Below are positions 11,892-19,992 of a stretch of DNA of 29,145 bases, in pieces. The stretch lies in assembly GCA_029863175.1 (NCBI GenBank), contig JAOTVX010000043.1, positions 1 to 29,145 on the forward strand, given 5' to 3'. Source of the DNA: Betaproteobacteria bacterium (lineage in GTDB: Bacteria; Pseudomonadota; Gammaproteobacteria; Burkholderiales; SG8-41). Under the pieces are notes generated by a model. The model was not told the origin of the DNA. It ran no database searches and saw nothing but the letters and a program-made list of their open reading frames with translations. Position numbers and translations under genes: made by a program. The first letter of the stretch is position 1, and every line of letters starts with the position of its first letter.

Positions 11892-13085
11892 GTGAACCCC
11901 GATCTAGACCGCCTTCAGAGTTATCCCTTCCAGAAGCTGAGCGCTTTGCTCGATGGCGTCGCCTCTCCGCCCCGCAAGAAGCCGATTGCGCTATATATAG
12001 GCGAGCCCAAGCACCCGACGCCCGCTTTCATCACGCAAACGCTGATCGACCATCTGGACGGGCTGGCTGGCTACCCCTTAACCGCGGGTGGAGAGGCACT
12101 GCGGACCGCAATCGCCGACTGGCTGCGGGTGCGCTACCAGTTGGACAGGGTCGATCCACGCAGCGAAGTCATCCCCGTGAACGGCAGCCGGGAGGCGTTG
12201 TTCGCCTTTGCACAGGCGGTGGTCGACTCGACCAGACCCGATCCGATCGTCATCGGCCCCAACCCGTTCTATCAGATCTACGAAGGCGCAGCGCTGCTCG
12301 CGGGAGCCACCCCGCACTACCTCAATAATCTACCGCAACGGGGCTACGCCTTCGATTTTGCCGAGCCGCCGGAGGCGCTATGGCGGCGCGTCCAGCTCGT
12401 CTACGTCTGCTCACCCGGCAATCCGACCGGACACGTGATGCCGCTTGACGAATGGCAGCGCTTGTTCGAGCTCTCCGACCGCTATGGCTTCATCATCGCG
12501 TCGGATGAATGCTACTCCGAGATCTATTTCGACGAGGGGCGTGCCCCGCTCGGTGCATTGCAGGCAGCCTCGCAGCTGGGGCGCAAGGGCTGGCCGCGCC
12601 TGGTGATGTTTTCCAGCCTGTCCAAGCGCTCGAACGTGCCCGGGATGCGCTCCGGCTTTGTCGCCGGCGACGCCGCGATCTTGAAGCAATTCCTGCTCTA
12701 CCGCACCTACCACGGTTGTGCAATGAGCCTACCGGTTCAGGCCGCGAGCGTCGCTGCCTGGAAAGACGAGGCGCATGTCATCGAGAACCGGCGCCTCTAC
12801 CGTGAGAAATTCGCTGTGGTGCTCGAGATCCTGCGTCCCGTCATGGACGTCGAGATGCCCGATGCCGCCTTTTACCTTTGGCCCCGGACGCCGCTGCCCG
12901 ACCCGGAGTTTGCTCGCCGTCTTCATCAGGAGCAGGCGGTCTCGGTGCTGCCGGGCAGCTTCCTCGCGCGCACAGCCCACGGTATCAATCCGGGGGCCGA
13001 CCGGGTGCGGATCGCGCTCGTCGCCTCGGTCGATGAATGCGCCGAGGCGGCACAGCGGATACGCACCTTTGTCGAAACCTTATAA
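11892..13085 (+). CDS. dapC: Succinyldiaminopimelate aminotransferase DapC
   Basis: A PLP enzyme that transfers an amino group from glutamate to N-succinyl-2-amino-6-ketopimelate in the lysine and diaminopimelate (cell wall) pathway. The class I/II aminotransferase fold is shown by IGEPKHPTP near the start, [22 protein letters not shown] (174-180), ASDECYSE and [16 protein letters not shown] with PLP-binding Lys245. I chose GTG at 11892 (product [16 protein letters not shown], 397 residues) over the in-frame TTG at 11856, because homologues start with this motif. Neither start has a strong Shine-Dalgarno sequence. dapD follows 94 bases downstream, which fixes the assignment within a family where sequence alone is ambiguous. 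Confidence 0.9.
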   Translation: MNPDLDRLQSYPFQKLSALLDGVASPPRKKPIALYIGEPKHPTPAFITQTLIDHLDGLAGYPLTAGGEALRTAIADWLRVRYQLDRVDPRSEVIPVNGSREALFAFAQAVVDSTRPDPIVIGPNPFYQIYEGAALLAGATPHYLNNLPQRGYAFDFAEPPEALWRRVQLVYVCSPGNPTGHVMPLDEWQRLFELSDRYGFIIASDECYSEIYFDEGRAPLGALQAASQLGRKGWPRLVMFSSLSKRSNVPGMRSGFVAGDAAILKQFLLYRTYHGCAMSLPVQAASVAAWKDEAHVIENRRLYREKFAVVLEILRPVMDVEMPDAAFYLWPRTPLPDPEFARRLHQEQAVSVLPGSFLARTAHGINPGADRVRIALVASVDECAEAAQRIRTFVETL

Positions 13086-13088
13086 CCT

Positions 13089-13140
13089 AGGAGTTTGTCG
13101 GACTTTGGTCCGACAAACTCCTGAGGCAAAACCGCCCGCA
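13089..13140 (+). repeat. Hairpin repeat, copy 1 (between dapC and dapD)
   Basis: Perfect 15-bp inverted arms AGGAGTTTGTCGGAC (13089-13103) and GTCCGACAAACTCCT (13108-13122) enclose a TTTG loop. They are followed by GCAAAACCGCCCGC at about 13126-13139. The same hairpin plus GCAAAACCG tail recurs at 16330, 16537 (reversed) and 28972. It starts three bases after the dapC stop and could act as a transcription terminator, although no T-tract follows. Confidence 0.85.
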
Positions 13141-13166
13141 AGAGAACGGCAAGAAAGGACTAGGGA

Positions 13167-13172
13167 TAAAAT
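13167..13172 (+). promoter_or_regulatory. Candidate -10 box placing the dapD transcript start at its ATG
   Basis: TAAAAT lies eight bases before the dapD ATG, so a transcript starting 7-8 bases after it would begin at or next to the A of the ATG (13180). The context GGATAAAATCATCGCC resembles that before tRNA-Ser (TGATAAAATTGGCGCC at 26319). No good -35 is seen. Confidence 0.3.
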
Positions 13173-13179
13173 CATCGCC

Positions 13180-14001
13180 ATGAAGAAACTCCAAGCCATC
13201 ATCGAACAAGCCTGGAAGCGCCGCGCCGAAATCAGCGCCGCGAACGCGGGCACAGAATGCAAGCAGGCCGTGGCCGACACGATCGAGCTGCTCGATCAGG
13301 GGAGACTCCGCGTGGCCGAGAAGACCGGGAGTCAATGGGTCGTCCATCAGTGGGCCAAGAAGGCCGTGTTGCTCTCGTTCCGGCTGCAGGACAATGTCGT
13401 GATGCAGGACGGCTACACGCAGTACTTCGACAAGGTGCCCGCCAAATTCGCGGGCTATACGCCTCAGTCTTTCCAGCAAGGCGGCTTTCGCGTGGTACCA
13501 CCGGCCGCCGTCCGCAAGGGCGCGCACATCGCAAAGAACGTCGTGCTGATGCCCAGCTTTGTCAATATCGGCGCTTATGTCGACGAGGGCACCATGGTCG
13601 ACACGTGGGCCACGGTCGGGTCGTGCGCACAGATCGGCAAGAACGTGCACCTGTCTGGCGGGGTCGGCATCGGCGGCGTGCTCGAACCGCTGCAAGCCAA
13701 TCCCACGATCGTCGAGGATAATTGTTTTATCGGTGCGCGCTCCGAAATTGTCGAAGGCGTCGTCGTCGAAGAGGGCGCAGTGATCTCGATGGGCGTTTTC
13801 ATCGGCGCGAGCACCCGTATCTATCATCGTCAGTCCGGTGAAATTCTCTACGGGCGGGTTCCCGCGGGCGCCGTCGTAGTCCCCGGCAGCCTGCCCACGC
13901 CGGATGGCCGCTGCAGTCTTTACTGCGCGGTGATCGTCAAGCAGGTTGACGCCAAAACGCGCGCCAAAACCAGCATTAACGACCTGCTCCGAAGTGACTA
14001 A
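13180..14001 (+). CDS. dapD: Tetrahydrodipicolinate N-succinyltransferase DapD
   Basis: Transfers succinyl from succinyl-CoA to tetrahydrodipicolinate, the step two before dapC action in the lysine/diaminopimelate pathway. The 273-residue product begins [18 protein letters not shown], the typical start, and has the hexapeptide repeats of a left-handed beta helix ([59 protein letters not shown]). Length matches E. coli DapD (274). The frame is open far upstream, but those residues overlap dapC and are not part of the protein. The ATG has no close Shine-Dalgarno sequence; the nearest purine run is 12 or more bases away. dapE is not adjacent. Confidence 0.95.
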   Translation: MKKLQAIIEQAWKRRAEISAANAGTECKQAVADTIELLDQGRLRVAEKTGSQWVVHQWAKKAVLLSFRLQDNVVMQDGYTQYFDKVPAKFAGYTPQSFQQGGFRVVPPAAVRKGAHIAKNVVLMPSFVNIGAYVDEGTMVDTWATVGSCAQIGKNVHLSGGVGIGGVLEPLQANPTIVEDNCFIGARSEIVEGVVVEEGAVISMGVFIGASTRIYHRQSGEILYGRVPAGAVVVPGSLPTPDGRCSLYCAVIVKQVDAKTRAKTSINDLLRSD

Positions 14002-14014
14002 TTTGGCTAGCTAA

Positions 14015-14034
14015 TGTGCCGGAGAGTTGGCACA
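14015..14034 (+). terminator. Weak hairpin after dapD
   Basis: TGTGCC (14015-14020) and GGCACA (14029-14034) form a 6-bp stem with an 8-base loop, 13 bases after the dapD stop. There is no T-tract, so termination is doubtful. The remaining bases to pilU (14035-14138) contain GC-rich inverted segments around 14077-14105 but no gene. Confidence 0.25.
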
Positions 14035-14138
14035 ATAACCGGAGTTGCGGGTCCCTTGGGCATCGATTTGCCAGAGGGCCGGCTTCGGGCCCCGCCAGCG
14101 GGGTGATTGCGCGCCGATAGTTGCCACGGAGGACGGTC

Positions 14139-15299
14139 ATGTTCGTGACCCCGCTCTTCAAGCTGATGTCCGACAAGCAGGCGTCGGACCTGTTTTTCAC
14201 CGCCGACGCGCCGATCCAGATCAAGATCAATGGCGTCGTGATGCCGATCAACAATCAGCTGCTCGATCCGGAGCAGGTGAAGAAGATCTGCTACGAGGTC
14301 ATGAATCAGACGCAGATCAAGGAGTTCGAGTCCACACAGGAAATGAACTTCGCGCTGGCCGCCGGTCAACTGGGCAACTTCCGCGTCAACGTATTCCGCC
14401 AGCGCAACACGGTCGCAATGGTCATCCGGTTCGTGAAGCCGGACGTCCCTGTATTCGACGGTCTCGGGCTGCCGCCGATTCTCAAGGAAGCCATCATGGA
14501 GAAGCTGGGCCTGATCCTGGTCGTTGGCTCGACCGGGTCGGGAAAGTCCACGACGATGGCTTCAATGATCGACTATCGCAACGGACTGAAAACCGGTCAT
14601 ATCCTCACCATCGAGGACCCGATTGAGTTCATCTTCAAGCACAAGAAGTCGATCGTGAACCAGCGCGAAGTGCGGGTCGATACCAGCAGCTATGAGACTG
14701 CCCTCGTCAATGCCATGCGCGAGGCGCCCGATTTGCTGATGATGGGCGAGATCCGCGACCGCCAGACACTGCAGACCGCACTGCTGTTCGCGCAGACCGG
14801 CCACCTCTGTCTGTCGACCTTGCATGCCAACAACAGCTACAACGCGCTCAACCGGGTCATCAATTTCTTCCCGCTCGAGACGCGGTCCGCGCTGCTGTCC
14901 GACCTGTCGATCTCGCTGCGCGCGGTGATTTCGCAGCGTCTGGTGCGAGCGGTTGACGGCAAGCGGATCCCGGCCGTCGAGGTTCTGCTCAACACGAAAC
15001 ACATTGCCGAGCTGATCAAGGACGGCGAGATCAGCCAAATCAAGGACGCGATGGAACAGAGTCTCGCGCCCGGATCCCAGACCTTCGAGCAGGCCCTCTG
15101 CCAGCACTATTCGTCCAACAAGATCAGCCTCGAGGAAGCGATGGCAAACGCAGATTCACCAACCAACTTGCACTGGCTTATCAACAACGCTACCAAGACG
15201 CCCGCCGGCACGGCTGGCGCATCGTCGTCGAATTCCAGAGTCACACAGCCAGCCGAGGATCTCTCCAGCATCAAGCTTAATCTAGACGCGCTCGGTTGA
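14139..15299 (+). CDS. pilU: Type IV pilus twitching ATPase PilU
   Basis: A hexameric cytosolic ATPase of the PilT family that assists pilus retraction. The 386-residue product has Walker A GSTGSGKST at residues 130-138, an Asp box (TIEDPIEF, 157-164), Walker B LLMMGEIRD (199-207) and a His box (HLCLSTLHANN). The N-terminus FVTPLFKLMSDKQASDLFF is of the PilU rather than PilT type, and the protein is longer than PilT with a low-complexity Ser/Thr/Ala tail (TPAGTAGASSSNS). The ATG at 14139 has a clear GGAGGA five bases upstream; an earlier in-frame TTG at 14121 is less likely. No pilT is present in the window. Its place between dapD and prmB is unusual for a pilus gene. The stop overlaps the candidate prmB TTG start. 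Confidence 0.9.
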   Translation: MFVTPLFKLMSDKQASDLFFTADAPIQIKINGVVMPINNQLLDPEQVKKICYEVMNQTQIKEFESTQEMNFALAAGQLGNFRVNVFRQRNTVAMVIRFVKPDVPVFDGLGLPPILKEAIMEKLGLILVVGSTGSGKSTTMASMIDYRNGLKTGHILTIEDPIEFIFKHKKSIVNQREVRVDTSSYETALVNAMREAPDLLMMGEIRDRQTLQTALLFAQTGHLCLSTLHANNSYNALNRVINFFPLETRSALLSDLSISLRAVISQRLVRAVDGKRIPAVEVLLNTKHIAELIKDGEISQIKDAMEQSLAPGSQTFEQALCQHYSSNKISLEEAMANADSPTNLHWLINNATKTPAGTAGASSSNSRVTQPAEDLSSIKLNLDALG

Positions 15300-16216
15300 G
15301 CAGACGCCGCCCCACTCGCGCCCGCGCGTGGACCGTGGGCGAGCTTGTGCGTGAGGGTGCGCGCCGCTTCCGGCGTGCCCGCCTGGCCTTCGGACACGGC
15401 AGTGTCAGCGCGACTGCCGAGGCCGCGTGGCTCGCCCTACACGCGCTTCATCTCCCCCCCGGCGCAACGCCATGCGTCATGTCGCGCGCGGTCGCCCCGG
15501 GTACAGCGGAACGAATACTCCACCTCTTCGAGCGGCGCATTCGGGAGCGCAAACCGGCCGCTTACCTGACACACGAAGCCTGGCTCGGTGATTTGCGCTT
15601 TTTCGTGGATGAACGCGCGATCGTGCCGCGCTCTCACATCGCCGGGCTACTGAGAACCGGTCTGGTGCCCTGGATAAGTAAACCCGGCAGGGTCAAGTCA
15701 GTGCTCGATCTCTGTGCGGGTTCCGGGTCCCTGGCTATCCTGTCGGCGCATGCGTTTCCGGATGCGCAGATCGACGCGGCAGATATTTCTACGCCAGCGC
15801 TGGAGATCGCACGTCGTAACGTGCGCGAGCATCGGCTGGGCCGGCGGATCCGGTTGGTCAAGTCAGATCTCTTCTCGAAGCTGCAGGGCAAACATTACGA
15901 TCTCATTGTCTGCAATCCCCCGTACGTAACGACTGCCAGCATGCGCCGCCTGCCACCGGAGTACCGTTACGAGCCCGAACTCGCGCTGGCCGGCGGCGCC
16001 GATGGGCTCGATGTCGTGCGGCGCATCGTGGCCGAATCCGGTGCGCATCTGAACCCGCGCGGGTTGCTCGTGGTCGAAGTCGGGCGCGGCCGCCGCCGCG
16101 TCGAGCGCATGTTCTCGACGATACCGTTCATCTGGCCCGACACGGATGCAGGCAGCGCCGTGTTCGTGATCGAGCGCGAAGAAATTGATCGAGTTCTCGC
16201 CCGATCAATTTCTTAA
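15296..16216 (+). CDS. prmB: 50S ribosomal protein L3 glutamine methyltransferase PrmB
   Basis: Methylates a glutamine of ribosomal protein L3 using S-adenosylmethionine. The 306-residue product has an N-terminal helical domain with RARLAFGHGSVSATAEAAWL, typical of PrmB, then a Rossmann methyltransferase fold with DLCAGSGSLAI (138-148) and the glutamine-methylating motif NPPY (207-210). PrmB is preferred over PrmC because of the FGHG region and the YRYEPELALAGG DGLDVVRRI stretch. The start is uncertain: TTG at 15296 overlaps the pilU stop and keeps the whole N-terminal motif; GTG at 15335 would trim 13 residues. The last 13 codons form one side, loop and other side of a perfect inverted repeat that includes the stop codon. 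Confidence 0.92.
   Translation: MSRRRPTRARAWTVGELVREGARRFRRARLAFGHGSVSATAEAAWLALHALHLPPGATPCVMSRAVAPGTAERILHLFERRIRERKPAAYLTHEAWLGDLRFFVDERAIVPRSHIAGLLRTGLVPWISKPGRVKSVLDLCAGSGSLAILSAHAFPDAQIDAADISTPALEIARRNVREHRLGRRIRLVKSDLFSKLQGKHYDLIVCNPPYVTTASMRRLPPEYRYEPELALAGGADGLDVVRRIVAESGAHLNPRGLLVVEVGRGRRRVERMFSTIPFIWPDTDAGSAVFVIEREEIDRVLARSIS
16179..16214 (+). terminator. Perfect 13-bp inverted repeat overlapping the prmB stop codon
   Basis: AAGAAATTGATCG (16179-16191) and CGATCAATTTCTT (16202-16214) pair perfectly over 13 bases with a 10-base loop. The final T is the first base of the prmB TAA. The upper part is AT-rich and there is no T-tract beyond the arm, so it may act as a bidirectional terminator or an RNA-stabilising 3' stem. 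Confidence 0.6.
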
Positions 16217-16329
16217 CACATGCACCCCCGACACCGCAGCGAAATCGCGGCTCACTTAGAACTCGCTACGAAGTGCACGAATGTCCTGCTGCTTATCAGG
16301 GTCCAGACATTAAGGATTTCGCCGGCCCT
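16217..16329. other. Gene-free stretch after prmB
   Basis: These 113 bases lie between the prmB stop and the miniature element. I see no reading frame with a plausible start, no RNA motif and no repeat in them. The whole gene-free gap between prmB and rluB is 333 bp; the rest is the element and 12 bases of spacer. Confidence 0.5.
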
Positions 16330-16537
16330 AGGAGTTTGTCGGACTTAGCTCCGACAAACTCCTTATGCAAAACCGCCCGCACGAAAATCGACGCAAAGAG
16401 CAATGAAAACTTCATTTCGAGCCTACTCGTCCGCCCTTTGCAGGCCAATAAGGGTCGCTATCCGGGCTTTCATTCGAAATCCGCAGGCGGTTTTGCTGTT
16501 AGCAGCCTGTCCGACACCTAAGTCCGACAGGCTGCTA
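16330..16537. mobile_element. 208-bp miniature element with inverted hairpin ends (copies 2 and 4 of the repeat)
   Basis: The left end is the hairpin AGGAGTTTGTCGGA (16330-16343) / TCCGACAAACTCCT (16350-16363) followed by GCAAAACCGCCCGC (16367-16380). The right end is the mirror image: GCAGGCGGTTTTGC (16483-16496), then a hairpin TAGCAGCCTGTC (16500-16511) / GACAGGCTGCTA (16526-16537). The ends share layout and the GCAAAACCGCC core in inverted orientation but have different outer stem sequences (AGGAGTTTGTCGG against TAGCAGCCTGTCGG). The roughly 100-base centre codes for nothing recognisable. This is the shape of a REP pair or a MITE-like element moved by a transposase elsewhere in the genome. 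The family is not identified. Confidence 0.65.
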
Positions 16538-16549
16538 GGATCGGCGAAA

Positions 16550-17344
16550 TCATAGGTCCAGTGATGTGAGCAGCTGCCGTGTTTCCCGCGGCGGCAGCTC
16601 GAGGAACTGACCACGCCGGAGCTGCCGCGGCAGGCTTACCGACCCGAAGCGCACTCGAATTAGACGGCTGACGGCATGCCTCAGCGCTGCGAACATGCGG
16701 CGCACCACACGATTTCGACCTTCGCGTATGACTAGACGGTACCAGTGGTTGGCGCCCTCGCCGCCCGCGTCCAGGATCGAGTCGCACCGTGCTACGCCGT
16801 CGTCAAGGCGAACCCCAGCAACGAGTCGAGCCAGCTCTTCCGCCCTCAGGCGTCCCAGAACGCGCACGGCGTATTCACGCTCCAGCGCGTAGCGGGGATG
16901 CATCATGCGATTGGCGAGCTCGCCCGAGGTAGTCAGGATCAGCAGGCCCGAGGAATTGAAGTCGAGGCGACCGATGGTCAGCCACTTTGCGCCGCGCACC
17001 GGCGGCAGGCGCTCGAACACGCTGGGCCGGCCCGCGGGATCCGCCCGGCTGACGATTTCCCCTTCGGGCTTGTGGTAGAGCAGCACCCGCGGCGGACGCT
17101 GGCGCAAAGGCCGCCGCAGCACCTTGCCCTCGACTTTGATCAAATCGTGCGGCCCGACCCGGGTTCCGATGCCGGCTGCGGCACCGTTCACGCTTACCCG
17201 TCCCGCTCCCATCAGCACCTCCATCTGGCGGCGCGAGCCGAGACCGGCATCTGCAAGAACCTTCTGCAGCTTCTGCGTTCCTGGCGTCGCGCTCCGGGCG
17301 GCCGGATTGGTCACCGGGGGCTTGCCGCCCTTCGAATCAGACAT
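16550..17344 (-). CDS. rluB: 23S rRNA pseudouridine synthase, RluB type
   Basis: Converts a uridine of 23S rRNA (U2605 in E. coli RluB) to pseudouridine. The 264-residue product has an N-terminal S4 RNA-binding domain ([30 protein letters not shown], in part residues 25-54) and the RsuA/RluB catalytic region with [14 protein letters not shown], nucleophile Asp128. [14 protein letters not shown] and the basic segment [14 protein letters not shown] are also family-typical. RluB is chosen over RsuA/RluE by the ending and length, with moderate certainty. Its start overlaps the recR stop by eight bases, so it is probably translated with recR. Confidence 0.88.
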   Translation of the reverse strand: MSDSKGGKPPVTNPAARSATPGTQKLQKVLADAGLGSRRQMEVLMGAGRVSVNGAAAGIGTRVGPHDLIKVEGKVLRRPLRQRPPRVLLYHKPEGEIVSRADPAGRPSVFERLPPVRGAKWLTIGRLDFNSSGLLILTTSGELANRMMHPRYALEREYAVRVLGRLRAEELARLVAGVRLDDGVARCDSILDAGGEGANHWYRLVIREGRNRVVRRMFAALRHAVSRLIRVRFGSVSLPRQLRRGQFLELPPRETRQLLTSLDL

Positions 17345-17933
17345 CGCGTCGTTCCATGACAGCCTGAGCGAGCGTACCGCTGTCGACGTGTTCGAGCTCG
17401 CCCCCGACCGGCAAACCGCGGGCGATCCGCGTGACCTTCAGCCCGCGCTGCCGCAGCAGCTCGCCGACGTAGTGCGCGGTCGCTTCGCCTTCGACGGTGA
17501 AGTTGGTCGCGAGGATGACCTCCCGCACGACTCCATCGGTCGCCCGTTTCACGAGCCGCTCGAGATGAATTTCTTTCGGGCCGACACCGTCGAGCGGCGA
17601 AAGCGCACCCATCAGCACGAAATACAGGCCCTGGTAGCATTGCGCCTGTTCCATCATGAGGACATCCCCGGGAGTCTCGGCGACACAGAGCTGCGCCGAG
17701 TCACGGCGCGCTGAGCGGCACAACTCGCAGACTGGTTCTTCCGCGTAGCTGTTGCACTTCTCGCAGTTGCGGATCCTCCCAAGGGCGTCGGTCAGCGCGG
17801 CCGCCAGGCGCCCCGCGCCGCGCTGATCACGCTGCAGCAGGTGGTAGGCCATGCGCTGCGCCGACCTCGGGCCAACCCCCGGCAAACAGCGCAAGGCGGA
17901 AATCAGCTCTTCAAGCGATGAAGGTGTCTTCAT
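17337..17933 (-). CDS. recR: Recombination protein RecR
   Basis: Works with RecF and RecO to load RecA on gapped DNA. The 198-residue product has a helix-hairpin-helix ([17 protein letters not shown]), a zinc finger with Cys57, Cys60, Cys69 and Cys72, and a Toprim domain ([26 protein letters not shown] segment; [16 protein letters not shown]). Length is standard. The conserved order dnaX-ybaB-recR is intact, all on the minus strand. The ATG at 17933 has no Shine-Dalgarno sequence; 7-bp repeats (AATGACG) start six bases upstream. Confidence 0.96.
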   Translation of the reverse strand: MKTPSSLEELISALRCLPGVGPRSAQRMAYHLLQRDQRGAGRLAAALTDALGRIRNCEKCNSYAEEPVCELCRSARRDSAQLCVAETPGDVLMMEQAQCYQGLYFVLMGALSPLDGVGPKEIHLERLVKRATDGVVREVILATNFTVEGEATAHYVGELLRQRGLKVTRIARGLPVGGELEHVDSGTLAQAVMERRDV

Positions 17934-17938
17934 CGCTT

Positions 17939-17997
17939 AATGACGAATGACGAGCAAGCACGCATTTCTAGATATTTAGACCATCATTTCGCATTAT
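17939..17997. repeat. 7-bp repeats between recR and ybaB
   Basis: Two exact units AATGACG lie at 17939-17952, and a degraded inverted counterpart (CATCATTTCGCATTAT) at 17982-17997. This is the weakest of the four 7-bp loci, but the placement (against a start codon, in a gene gap) and inverted layout are the same as at 1712 and 19908. Confidence 0.5.
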
Positions 17998-18005
17998 CCC
18001 TTTAA

Positions 18006-18027
18006 GATTAAAACGGTAGTTTTAATC
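18006..18027 (-). terminator. 9-bp hairpin overlapping the ybaB stop codon
   Basis: GATTAAAAC (18006-18014) and GTTTTAATC (18019-18027) pair perfectly with a 4-base loop. On the minus strand the hairpin encodes the last residues (LKLPF) and contains the TAA of ybaB at 18008-18010. No T-tract follows. It resembles the stop-codon hairpin of prmB. Confidence 0.55.
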
Positions 18028-18331
18028 CTGGCGGCAGCGGCAATCCAGCCGTCACGCCAGCCATCTTTTCCTGCACGGTAACTTCCACCCGCCGAGCCGC
18101 GTCGTTGAAGGCTGCGGCGACGAGATCTTCCAGCATCTCCCGATCATCAGCCGGCAGGCGCGGGTCGATGCTGACCCGCCTGACATCATGCTTGCAGGTC
18201 ATCAGCACCTTCACCAGTCCGGACCCGGCCTGCCCCTCCACTTCCATCTCGGCGAGCTGCTCCTGCATGCGTTTCATGTTTTCCTGCATCAGCTGCGCCT
18301 GCTTCATGAGATTCCCGATGCCGCCTTTCAT
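18008..18331 (-). CDS. ybaB: Nucleoid-associated protein YbaB/EbfC family
   Basis: A small DNA-binding dimer encoded between dnaX and recR in most bacteria. The 107-residue product begins [34 protein letters not shown] in part, the usual heptad-rich N-terminal helix, followed by [18 protein letters not shown] and [17 protein letters not shown]. Start ATG at 18331 lies 13 bases after the dnaX stop. The end overlaps a 9-bp hairpin. Confidence 0.95.
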   Translation of the reverse strand: MKGGIGNLMKQAQLMQENMKRMQEQLAEMEVEGQAGSGLVKVLMTCKHDVRRVSIDPRLPADDREMLEDLVAAAFNDAARRVEVTVQEKMAGVTAGLPLPPGLKLPF

Positions 18332-18344
18332 GTGTCGCGCTCCT

Positions 18345-19898
18345 TCATTTCGCCGGTTTGACCGAGGACTCGATCACCTGCGCGTCAAAGTTTTCCACCA
18401 GCCCGCGCACGAACGGATCCTGCTCGATCGCCGCAAACGCATCCGCCTGTTGCTGCTGCTGCGCCCGGTCGGCAACCGCCGCTGGCGAACCGGTAGCCGC
18501 CTCGGACAGGGTGATGATCAGCCGCAACCGCTCACCGCAATGGCGCTCCAGCGCCGACTTCAAGCGCTCCTGGTAGGGTCCGTCGAGCAGGTGCTGGTGG
18601 GCCTGTCCGAGCTTCAGCTCGATGCGCCCGGCCGTGCGCCCTGCCAGCTCGCAGTGCTGAGCCAGCATCTTGGCAGCCCCGACGAGCCCGAGCTGATCGA
18701 TCAGTTCCCGCCATTCCGGGTCAGCGCGGTTTTTTTTTGACTCAGGCGCGCGCACCGCGGCCATTGCGGGCGAATCTTGGCCAGAAGCGGCCGCTGGTCT
18801 CGCTTCGTGGCCGTCGCGCGCCGGGGCAAACGCTCGCATCCGCAGCAGCGTCATCGTAAAACCGGCATATTCGTCCGGGGCGAGGCCGAGATCGCTGCGG
18901 CCCTGGAGTGCGATCTGGTAATAGAGCTGCAAATCATCGGGCGCGAACTGTTCGGCCAGCTCAACGAGGACTGCGCTTTCGGGATCCTCCGCTGGCACAG
19001 CGTCGGGAACCCGCTGCAACAGGGCCAACCGGTGCAACAGCGAACCCAGGTCCTGCAGCGCAGCCTCGAACGAGAGGCTGAGGCCCGCCATGCGATCGGC
19101 TTCTGCCAGCAGCCCCGCCGCATCTCCCGCCGCCAGCGCACGCAGGATGGCGTAGAGGTGATCCTGGCCTACGGTCCCGAGCATGGCACGCACCGATTCC
19201 TGCTCGACCACCCCCGCTCCGTACGCGATCGCCTGGTCGAGCAGGCTCAGCGCATCGCGCACGCTGCCCTGCGCCGAGCGCGCCAGCAACGCCAGCGCCG
19301 CCGGCTCGTGACGAATGCCTTCCGCCTCGAGGATATGCTGCAGGCGCTCGCTGATCTGCTGGCGGGGTATGGGCTTGAGGTTGAACTGGAGACAGCGCGA
19401 AAGCACGGTGATCGGGATCTTCTGGGGATCGGTCGTCGCCAGAATGAATTGGACGTGCTGGGGCGGCTCCTCGAGTGTCTTCAGCATGGCGTTGAAGGCT
19501 GAGCGCGACAGCATGTGCACTTCGTCGATGATGTAAACCTTGAAGCGCCCGGCGGTCGGGGCATAAAGGGCGTTTTCGAGCAGCTCCCTCATGTTGTCGA
19601 CTTGCGTATTGGACGCCGCATCGAGCTCGAGCAGGTCGACGAAGCGCCCCGCGTCGATCTCTGTGCAGGCACCGCATTTCCCGCACGGCGCATCGGTCAC
19701 GCCGGTCTCGCAGTTGAGTGCCTTGGCGACGATACGCGCAAGGGTCGTCTTGCCCACTCCGCGCGTGCCGGTCAACAGATACGCATGGTGCAGTCGCTGC
19801 TGCTTCAGCGCATTGGTAAGCGCCCTGACGACGTGCTCCTGCCCTACGAGTTCGGGAAAGGCCTTGGGACGCCACTTGCGGGCGAGAACTTGGGTCAC
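18345..19898 (-). CDS. dnaX: DNA polymerase III subunits tau (and probably gamma)
   Basis: The clamp-loader ATPase that links the replicative polymerases. The 517-residue full-length product is tau. Walker A GTRGVGKT is at residues 44-51, zinc cysteines at 63, 72, 75 and 78 (CGKCGAC), the DEVH-type Walker B in YIIDEVHML, sensor 1 around ATTDPQKIP, and SRC motif LSRCLQF. Domain III ends near residue 360; a linker and the polymerase-binding tail follow. In that linker the gene has nine A in a row (18738-18730); adding one A gives Lys-Pro-Arg and then TGA, so a gamma-like protein of about 392 residues is expected. The start is GTG at 19898 with no Shine-Dalgarno sequence; 7-bp repeats lie directly upstream. 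Confidence 0.96.
   Translation of the reverse strand: MTQVLARKWRPKAFPELVGQEHVVRALTNALKQQRLHHAYLLTGTRGVGKTTLARIVAKALNCETGVTDAPCGKCGACTEIDAGRFVDLLELDAASNTQVDNMRELLENALYAPTAGRFKVYIIDEVHMLSRSAFNAMLKTLEEPPQHVQFILATTDPQKIPITVLSRCLQFNLKPIPRQQISERLQHILEAEGIRHEPAALALLARSAQGSVRDALSLLDQAIAYGAGVVEQESVRAMLGTVGQDHLYAILRALAAGDAAGLLAEADRMAGLSLSFEAALQDLGSLLHRLALLQRVPDAVPAEDPESAVLVELAEQFAPDDLQLYYQIALQGRSDLGLAPDEYAGFTMTLLRMRAFAPARDGHEARPAAASGQDSPAMAAVRAPESKKNRADPEWRELIDQLGLVGAAKMLAQHCELAGRTAGRIELKLGQAHQHLLDGPYQERLKSALERHCGERLRLIITLSEAATGSPAAVADRAQQQQQADAFAAIEQDPFVRGLVENFDAQVIESSVKPAK
18730..18738 (-). other. A9 slippage site in dnaX for a gamma-like product
   Basis: On the coding (minus) strand the codons TCA AAA AAA AAC (Ser387-Lys-Lys-Asn) contain nine consecutive A. 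With one extra A (transcript slippage) or a -1 ribosomal shift the reading becomes Lys Pro Arg TGA, stopping at once. With one A fewer the frame stops after about ten codons. Thermus dnaX makes gamma from a homopolymeric A9 run and E. coli dnaX from an A-rich slippery site; the site here is at the matching point, in the linker after domain III. Confidence 0.75.
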
Positions 19899-19907
19899 TG
19901 CAAAACC

Positions 19908-19992
19908 GTGAGTGGTGAGTGGTAAGTGGTGAGTGGCATTTTACTGCAACCGCCGCCTTACGACTCACAAGTCACGGGTCACGGGTCACTCA
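19908..19992. repeat. Facing arrays of 7-bp repeats between dnaX and the pagL-like gene
   Basis: Four units lie at 19908-19935 (GTGAGTG, GTGAGTG, GTAAGTG, GTGAGTG). Four related units in the opposite sense lie at 19961-19988 (CGACTCA, CAAGTCA, CGGGTCA, CGGGTCA), running into the pagL-like stop at 19990-19992. The gap between the two minus-strand genes is almost wholly made of these arms and their 25-base loop. Confidence 0.8.

Noticed and set aside
12775..13179. Upstream extension of the dapD frame
   Set aside because: It overlaps dapC, crosses the hairpin repeat, and the family begins at [12 protein letters not shown].
14028..14054. TGGCAC...TTGC as a sigma-54 promoter of pilU
   Set aside because: The spacing between the two elements is 11 bases instead of about five, so the -24/-12 rule is not met.
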